This document shows, in pieces, positions 56,551 through 64,000 of a DNA stretch of 64,000 nt. Source of the stretch: Amoebidium appalachense. Taxonomy: Eukaryota; Ichthyosporea. Position 1 is the stretch's first letter. Every line of letters starts with the position of its first letter. The position numbers and the translations under genes are program-made. Location: assembly GCA_963693365.1 (NCBI GenBank), contig CAVNZM010000001.1, positions 5,952,001-6,016,000 of the forward strand, given 5' to 3'. Under the pieces are notes generated by a model. The model had not been told where the DNA came from. It searched no databases and saw only the letters and a list, made by a program, of their open reading frames with translations.

Positions 56551-58858
56551 TACACCGTTGTGAATTTCGCATGTGCTGACGAGACTGCTGATTCGATCAA
56601 TATCACTACAAGCTGTTGGCCGTGCGGGAGTTCATTTTAATTAGTCGTTGATGGACTGACCTAGGTTCCCCCAAACCCTCAAGCGGAGTCCTCTACAAAA
56701 AACGGTAATGTGTGAGCAACAGGCCGGCGGACGCTTCTGGGTTTCGGCTTAGTGACCAAAGCAAAGGTCTTTATAAGTATGTAACTAAGTTTTTAACCAA
56801 CGTGCTAATTATTAGCCAAATCTTTACATCCCAAGAGGGTACTGGTTTATTCGTGAACCATTTAGGAAACTTTGAGTCATAAAGTTTGAGAATAATTTGG
56901 GGTTTTGAAATTGTTTTAATGGAGGAATTTCGTGTGAATACAACAGTTCTTGGAAGACTTGGGGTAGCTACGCTTAGCACGCTGATGCTGTAGAGTGTTC
57001 GAATACATGATTTGTGATGTATAGCACTGTTTACGTCTATTAACCTGTGATATGTCGTCTTTGTACCTTCTGAAGTCGTGTGCCTAAGGCAAAAAAAAGC
57101 AAAAATGGTCAGGGCGGTAGGTGTACACAATACACCCCACACATCGAGTTTTTAGGGATCTTTACCAAATTAGGGAGAGCCAATCAACACACGAGAAAGG
57201 CTTCTAATAGATTCCAAGGGAAAAATCCAACGGACCAACAGAAAGAAACCTCTCACCAACGTTTTCATAAATCTCATAAGTTTTCCAAGGCCTCCGAGGG
57301 TCCGAATGCCATATGTTTTTATCTTTCGGAAGGCCTACATAGGGCAGGCACTGCCAGGCAGGCATCAATGATTCAAGGCCTTCTTATCTCCCTGGCAGGC
57401 ATGTGTTTAATAGTACGTTGTGTCTGAAGCCCTGCTTCAGTGGGTCGTGGGCCCGTTCGTTGGTGGTATGGCCCTGTGCACACACAGACACGTTCCCTGG
57501 GGCCTAATCTGTGCGCGTATGTCACTAAGATAGTTGAGGTGGCCTTGCTCGTGCTTTCCTCTCCTACCTCCCACTATTGCTAGGCCTAGTCCAAGTCTTT
57601 CTCACTAGACTTCCCTTGATTTTCAACACGCCAGTGGCCTCGTGCCGTTGGCGGGTGGTGGGGGGAAAAAACCCTGAAATGCCGGCAACAAGCATACACA
57701 TACGGCGTGATCAGATTTGCTTGGGTGGTTCACTGATAAGATACTTAAGATGAAAGAACCAGGAAAGGGTGGGTGTGAGGCGGGAGGGGGGGGGGGGGGG
57801 AGAGGGGGGAGGGAGAGGTGTGTGTGTGGGGGGGGGGGGGGGGGAGGGGGGGAGGGAGGGAGGTCGAGCGTGTTTGACTTGGGAGTGCACAACCTGAACA
57901 GTCAAGAGCAACTGACAGACAATTTATTAAATTTGCATAAACCAAACCGAAGGTTCTAATTTACTTCCTTTAAGCGGCAAGAAGTTTTGTGTGTGCGCGC
58001 GCATGAGTGTGTGTTTGTGTTTGCAATTAAGTCAGAGAAAGATTAGGTGGGTTGGATGCAAGTCTGACACTTGTCCCAGTGCTCGCATGTGCACCTGTTT
58101 GTGTGCGAGCCTGCCCGTGAATTGTTGTGTGTGTGTACTCTTGTCAGCGCGCGTGTGTGTGGCTGTGTGTGTGTGTGTGTGTGTGTGTGTGTCTGTCTGA
58201 GTGCATGTGTGTGCGTGTGGTTGTGTGTGCGTGTATGTGTGCATGTACACGTGTGTTTGTGTGTGTCTGCAAAAGGCTTCTATAAAGCGTGGCCGGTTCC
58301 GACATAACTACTGTAGGAATATTTGTGCATCCTCACCCAAACCTGTTTGGTTGTGTTTTTTTTTTCTTGTTTTTTTTATTTTTTATTGAAACTTATGTGC
58401 TCTTTTTTGGCTTCGACTTTAGTGTCCCGGCTTCTGGCCTATATATTGGCCACCACCCAAACCTTGGCCGGATAGCACGTATGTTCTTGTAAAGGCATTC
58501 CTAAGAGTCTATGATTTAGCACATATAAAGTCTCTTGCTGCCGCAGCACAAGAGCATGTAGAAATCAGAATCCAGTTACACCTCTCAAGCGTTCGTGTGT
58601 GAGGAAACGTGATGACGAACATGAAACTGTGCAGTGCTTGGGTATACTGTATCCAATATACTGTGTTTATTTGTGCACTCAAAGTATACGGTACCTTCAT
58701 CACAGTGCTTGCTGGTAGGGTCTGTGTCGGCACAGCATCCAGCCATATATAACAGGCTATCCTGACGACATACCGGCACTTCAGTGTGACCACTGAATAG
58801 GTCGAAGCAAAAATACGGCTGGTTTTCCAAGGGGTACTATTAACAGACATACTGTGTT
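56551..58858. other. Spacer without a supported gene
   Basis: AT-rich unique sequence to 57700, a G-rich block at 57780-57860 and GT-rich sequence at 57990-58270. A Cys-rich open frame on the minus strand (58830-58585) lacks an ATG and is not called. Confidence 0.5.
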
Positions 58859-59121
58859 CATGATCTATGTTTGTCGGACCTCTCACTTTCTATCATCATA
58901 CTAGTTCTTGCTCACTGTCAGTGCTCATGATTTATGCTTGTAGGACCTCTCACTTTCTATCATCATACTAGTTCTTGCTCACTGTCAGTGCTCATGATTT
59001 ATGTTTGTAGGACCTTTCACTTTCTATCATCATACTAGTTCTTGCTCACTGTCGGTGCTTTTATGTTTGTAGGACCTCTCACTTTCTAACATCATACTAG
59101 TTCTTGCTCACTGTCAGTGCC
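58859..59121. repeat. 67-bp tandem repeat, four copies
   Basis: Unit begins CATGATTTATGTTTGTAGGA and contains CACTTTCTATCATCATACTA. Copies start near 58859, 58926, 58993 and 59060, and the last lacks five bases at its start. It ends 18 bases before the exon acceptor at 59139. Confidence 0.93.
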
Positions 59122-59139
59122 TGTTATGTTTCTGTATAG

Positions 59140-59264
59140 ACTCGAAGTATGGCACGGGAGGCGAAAGACGCTTTGTTGATGATAGAGTTCCAGAGGTTGA
59201 GACAGGCCAGCCAGGCACACCTGACACAGGCTGTAGGTGCGTATGGTTTGTGTGTGTGTGTGTG

Positions 59265-59352
<88 letters not shown>

Positions 59353-59437
59353 GTGTGTGTGTGTCGTGTGTCTCTGTGTGTGTGTGTGTGTGTGTGCGTG
59401 CGTATGCGTGTGTGCATGTGTTTGTGTGTGTGTGTTT

Positions 59438-59472
<35 letters not shown>

Positions 59473-59724
59473 TCGCTGTGTGTGTCTGCACGCATGCGTG
59501 CGTGTTTGTGTGTTCACAAATTTGTCTCATTTTGTGTGTGTTGTTTTGGTGTTCAGGTTTTCGTGTGGGTGTTTGTGTGCGCCGCTGTCTGCTGTGTTGG
59601 TGCGGGTTGTGTGCGTCTTTGGCCTCTGTTTGGATACGTATGCCTGTCCCTCAGAATGCATGTCCTGATATCTGGGTGTGCTCCCTGCGTGCCTGCCTGC
59701 CTGGCCTGCCTGCCTGCCTGCCAG

Positions 59725-59779
<55 letters not shown>

Positions 59780-60719
59780 CCTGGCTCCCTCCCTCCCTCC
59801 CTCCCTCCCATTCTGCCGGCCTGTGTGTGTGTATGCATGCCACAGCCTCTGTGCAGCTCTCTGCATGAATGTGTCTGTATGCAGAGTTTGGGTGTATATC
59901 CGCCATAGTTAACATGCACCGATGGAAAAGGGGTTCTCGTATTGCGATTCAACATGGGGTGGTGGTGCTCCCCCCCCCCCCCCCTCCCCCCCTCCCCTTC
60001 TCCCCCTTCCCGCCCCTCCTCCTTCTCGTTCCTCCCTGCCACCCTACGCTCGCTTTCCCCCTTGCCTTTTAACGTTTTCTCCTGTGTGTTTATGCTGTGG
60101 GTACTTGTAATATGTGCCTGACTGTCGTGTCCATACCTCTCTCTCGAGCTCTCTCCTCTTTCTCTCCCCCCCCCTCCCCCCTCCCCCCAAACATACACAC
60201 ACCCCCTTTCCCCGTCCCTCCCTCTCTCGCTCCCCCCCCCCCCCCTCCCTTTCCCCCTCCCCCCTTCCCTCCCTCCCTCCCTCCCTCTCTCCCTCGCTCC
60301 TTCCCTCCCTTCCTCCTTCCCTCCCTCCCCTCCCTCCCTCCCTTCCTCCCTCCCTCTCTAGCTCCCTTCCTCCCTCCCTCCCTCCCTCCCCCCGCCCGTC
60401 CCCTCTCTATCTATGTCATCGCTCTCCCTCCCCCTCCCCTCTCCCTCCCCCCCCCTCTCTCCCTCCCTCTCTCGCGCTCTCTCTCTTCCCCATCCCCCCC
60501 CCCTCTCATCTCACTTCTCCCCCCTCCCCCTCCTCTCTCTCACACACACATTTATGCACACCTAATCTTCTCCCTCTATTTGTTGATGTAGGCCCATGCA
60601 TATGTTGATATGCCAGAGTAAAGTGACATGTGGCTGGGGTATAAGTTGTTTTTGGGAACGAAGAAAATTTTTTCCTCCTTTTTTTTCATGGGTAGTTGGT
60701 TGGGTGGGTGGGTGGGTGT

Positions 60720-60767
<48 letters not shown>

Positions 60768-61438
60768 CTTTGGTTTAATTTTAGTGGCAGTGCTTTTTGG
60801 TGCTCACAACTCAAAAAACCTTTCGAAGTCATGCAATAATGGTCGAATGGCTGGGGGTTTGCGGGGTGGGGGGGGAAAGAGGTGGAGCATACAGAAAGAC
60901 GGACCCGCTGGATATCAGAGTCGATTTATATGTCCAGCACACAAATCTCTCTCTCTCTCTCTTCTTCCCCCCCCCCCCCCCCCTCTCCCCCCCTTCACAC
61001 ACACACACACACACACACACAACCCCCCCCCCCTCCCCTCGACCCCCCCCTCCCCCTGCCTCCCCCAACCACCACCACTGATTTATGGTGTCTTGTGTGC
61101 ATGCAGGCAGTGATAGCACGGTGTCATTTGAGGATGCATGTCTTGCGCTCAAGGCCACCACTGATGCCTGCTACGAGCTACTTGCACGCATAGACTACGA
61201 GTGGGCCCACAGGCTGCAAACTGCAAACCACGACCACAGGGTAAACAATAATCTTAGTTAGTTAATAAAAAAAATTAATACACCATTAATGCTTAATCCC
61301 GTACCATCAGTGTGCTCCTAATTCCTATTTAGATGCTGATATATCCTTGCATTCCTCCCTGCCAACTACGCTATTTGGGTTCCCTCCCTTCAAGGGCCTC
61401 TCTATCTGTCTGCACCCCTATAGTTACTCACCATCCTT

Positions 61439-61473
<35 letters not shown>

Positions 61474-62138
61474 CTCTTCATGTGTGGTTTGCACTCTGCA
61501 TCGTTTTGTCCGTTGTTCATGTGTGCTTCGCACTGAATAGCACATTCACCCCCCTCCCCCCTCCCCCCTCCCCCTCGCTCTCCCCCTCCTCCTCCTCTTC
61601 GGGGCGTCCTCACTAGAGTTTGCGTCAGGCATACGGCCGTTGAGTGCACATGTGATGGAGTAGATTGAGTGGATTTCATATATAAAGTGTATTCAATACC
61701 CTATGTGGCTCGTGTAAGCTGCAGCAAGTGACTTAGACTCGTATTCAAGCATGGAAAAATACTGTGGTGGGTTTGCAGCGTCACCTAGGTTTCTGTTGCC
61801 CGCGGAAGCAATTTGATTTAATTGTCTTTCCAGTTGGCATGCGAAGGGGAATTAAACATAACCTTTTAAGGGGGCATAATGCTTGTAGTAATGATGTTGC
61901 CGAGGTTTGCAAGTTAAGGGGTGCATGGAGAATGCTGGGTCTATCTACATACTGGAAATGGGTGCTTTTGGACGGGAGATGAGAACGGTCGATGAAGCAT
62001 TCACACATTGATTTGGAATTAACCATGGGAGGTGCGAGGGGAGGGAGGAAGGCAAGGAGCGTGTTTTCTTTTCTTTTCTTTTTCAATCTACTTTGCTGTT
62101 GGGTGGTAGTGGGGATGAGGGGTGGTGTGCGCGCGCGT

Positions 62139-62217
<79 letters not shown>

Positions 62218-62315
62218 GGGGGGGGGGGGGGGGGAGGGGGGAGTCGGTCTCTGAGTTGGGTCACAGGCACGGATCAAGGCACAGGATGAAGAATGGCAAC
62301 AGAGACTCGATCAGC

Positions 62316-62369
<54 letters not shown>

Positions 62370-62410
62370 AGCTTGTATACGTGTGTGGATGTGTGTGTGA
62401 ATGTGAATGT

Positions 62411-62443
<33 letters not shown>

Positions 62444-62546
62444 GGGGGGGGGGGGGGGGGTAGCTACGTGATTATCTGTGTGTATATGCAAGGCGTGTGT
62501 TAATGTACATGTTTCTTGCATCCATTTGTTGTGTGTGTGTGTGATG

Positions 62547-62584
<38 letters not shown>

Positions 62585-62611
62585 GGGGGGGGAGGGGAGG
62601 GGGGGGGGGGG

Positions 62612-62653
<42 letters not shown>

Positions 62654-62914
62654 TGTGTGTACGAGTCTGTGTGTATGTGTGGAGGTTTTGAGTTTGTGTG
62701 TGCCCGCGCCCATGTGTGCGTGCGGCCGTAGGTCTGTGCATGCTTGCATGTTTGTGTGTGGCTGTCAAATAGGTTTCCCCTCTGAATGTTTCCCTTTTCC
62801 GTGTCTGTGTAAGGTTTCTTTCCCGGATGTATTACATTCGAAAGGGCTTTTGTGTTGGTGTGGTGGTGATATTGTTAACAGCGGGCAAACTGGGGAAGTG
62901 TGTGTGTGTGTGTG

Positions 62915-62990
<76 letters not shown>

Positions 62991-63035
62991 TTTCCACTGA
63001 GAGGGAGGGGGGGAATTGGGTGGTTTTTTTTTTTT

Positions 63036-63088
<53 letters not shown>

Positions 63089-63372
63089 TTTCCACTGCAG
63101 GAACGAAAGTGAACACAATAATAGAAACAACGAACTACGTACGGTACAATCTTTAAGTTAAAAAAAAACTATGCCTTTTTGTGCATGGAGCTTCATCTTT
63201 CAGGTCTGGACATTTTCTGAGTATCTGGGAATGCTCAGCCGTCATTCACGTCTGCATCTTTACGCAGCCAGACTATCTTTTCCGGTTGGATAGTTTTTTG
63301 CTCCTGTTTGTGCACTGGTGGAAAGTGATGAAACAAGCAAAGTCTTCCCCACGTGTCTGCTCGTCAACAGCC

Positions 63373-63421
<49 letters not shown>

Positions 63422-63746
63422 ACCCCCCACCCACACACACACACACACACACACCCCAACCCAACCCATTCACCCACTCACCCACTTACTCGTGCCTCCC
63501 CCCTACCTCCCCCCTCCCGCCCCCCTCCCCCCTTCTTCTCCATCTGCATGTGTGGTCCGTCGTGTGTGTACCTGGTACTCTGACACATTCTGCCCCCCCT
63601 CCCCCCCCCTCCCCCCCTTCCCTCCATCATAGACGCGCAACTGGACGGAGCAGCAAGAGAAGTGGCAGACAGAGATTGCAGCCACACAGGCCCAGCTGGA
63701 TGCCCTCGAGGCCGAGCTCACAGACAGACTGGCAAAATTGCAGTGA
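59140..63746 (+). CDS. Coiled-coil protein, 3' exons (5' end uncertain)
   Basis: Exons 59140-59236, 61107-61240, 62267-62317 and 63633-63746 with TGA. The first contains an ATG at 59149 in frame (MAREAKDALLMIEFQRLRQA), which may be the start or an internal Met. Exon 2 reads STVSFEDACLALKATTDACY and ARIDYEWAHRLQTANHDHR. Exon 3 reads ARIKAQDEEWQQRLDQQ. Exon 4 reads NWTEQQEKWQTEIAATQAQL. Composition (Ala, Gln, Glu, spaced Trp) resembles the helical exons of the module gene, but there is no direct match. Phases fit except at the exon 3 donor, CAG/GGTGTG, where one extra G precedes the (GT)n run. Function unknown. Confidence 0.6.
59690..59780. repeat. (CTGC)n tetranucleotide repeat followed by (CTCC)n
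   Basis: About 20 CTGC units in an intron of the coiled-coil gene, grading into CCTC repeats to about 59810. Confidence 0.9.
62917..62989. repeat. Poly-G run, 73 bases
   Basis: The longest homopolymer in the window, inside an intron of the coiled-coil gene and preceded by (GT)n. A second T/G tract follows at 63024-63087. Exact length is likely to be unreliable in any assembly. Confidence 0.95.
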
Positions 63747-64000
63747 AAATGGTGGGGGAGGTCTGAGACATTGGTAATTCGCTCTGTTCATGAACCCCAC
63801 TGCACAAATTTCAATGCCCTTTTTGATATTAATATATTGAACTTGATATTGATGAAGGAATGAACACGTCGGATATTCCGGCTTTTTTGGTTTTTTTGTA
63901 TGATGTGTGTGTGCATGATAGGTAATGAGAGGAAGTACTTAATTTGCACAGTCAACGGTGTGTTTCTGAGAAAGCCAATAAGAGCATATATATATTAGTT
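63747..64000. other. 3' flank of the coiled-coil gene
   Basis: AT-rich sequence without coding signal. No canonical AATAAA was seen. Confidence 0.5.

Noticed and set aside
56771-57427. Overlapping open frames on both strands of about 115-123 residues
   Set aside because: The plus-strand frame has no ATG at its nominal start, and neither frame shows family motifs or splice signals.
58585-58830. Cys-rich minus-strand frame (CFDLFSGHTEVPVC, CCADTDPTSKHC)
   Set aside because: It has no ATG and no partner exons were found. It remains only a possible exon of an unseen gene.

Overview
This is an intron-rich eukaryotic nuclear window. The introns are loaded with (GT)n, (CA)n, poly-G and poly-C tracts, so most long open frames are dipeptide or homopolymer artefacts. 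Real coding sequence was recovered by following protein-family motifs across splice junctions and checking that reading phase is kept. The gene set suggests an opisthokont-like organism, perhaps a unicellular relative of animals or fungi: calponin-type CH domains, a secreted subtilisin carrying chitin-binding modules, an FGGY kinase, a mucin-stalked membrane protein, and Ty1/copia and hAT-like elements. I cannot place the species.

Layout: 1-5350 is a decayed Ty1/copia retrotransposon on the minus strand. Its reverse transcriptase is split by a 766-bp solo-LTR-like insertion with a perfect 5-bp target duplication. 6345-7018 is a possible small insertion between 20-bp direct repeats. 7797-26480 (plus) is one very long gene of about 31 exons. 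It encodes two transgelin/calponin-type CH domains, a low-complexity linker, an E/R/K-rich helix of about 400 residues, and seven copies of a three-exon A-B-C module of about 137 residues. 36350-28714 (minus) is a ten-exon gene for a 629-residue subtilisin-like protease with three hevein-like chitin-binding domains. 37825-49625 (plus, divergent from the protease) is a complete 14-exon FGGY carbohydrate kinase of 552 residues. 53650-51240 (minus, convergent with the kinase) is a membrane protein with a carbohydrate-binding-like jelly roll, a Thr-rich stalk and a cytoplasmic proline motif. 55556-56542 is a non-autonomous hAT-like DNA transposon with an 11-bp inverted repeat and an 8-bp target duplication. 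59140-63746 (plus) is the 3' part of a coiled-coil gene.

The protein-coding genes do not form an obvious pathway. Two of them, the protease with chitin-binding modules and the membrane protein with a jelly-roll domain, point to extracellular glycan or wall interaction. The CH/helix/module gene looks cytoskeletal. The most unusual features are the module array and the way microsatellites sit exactly on splice sites: (GT)n starting at donors and (CA)n ending at acceptors.
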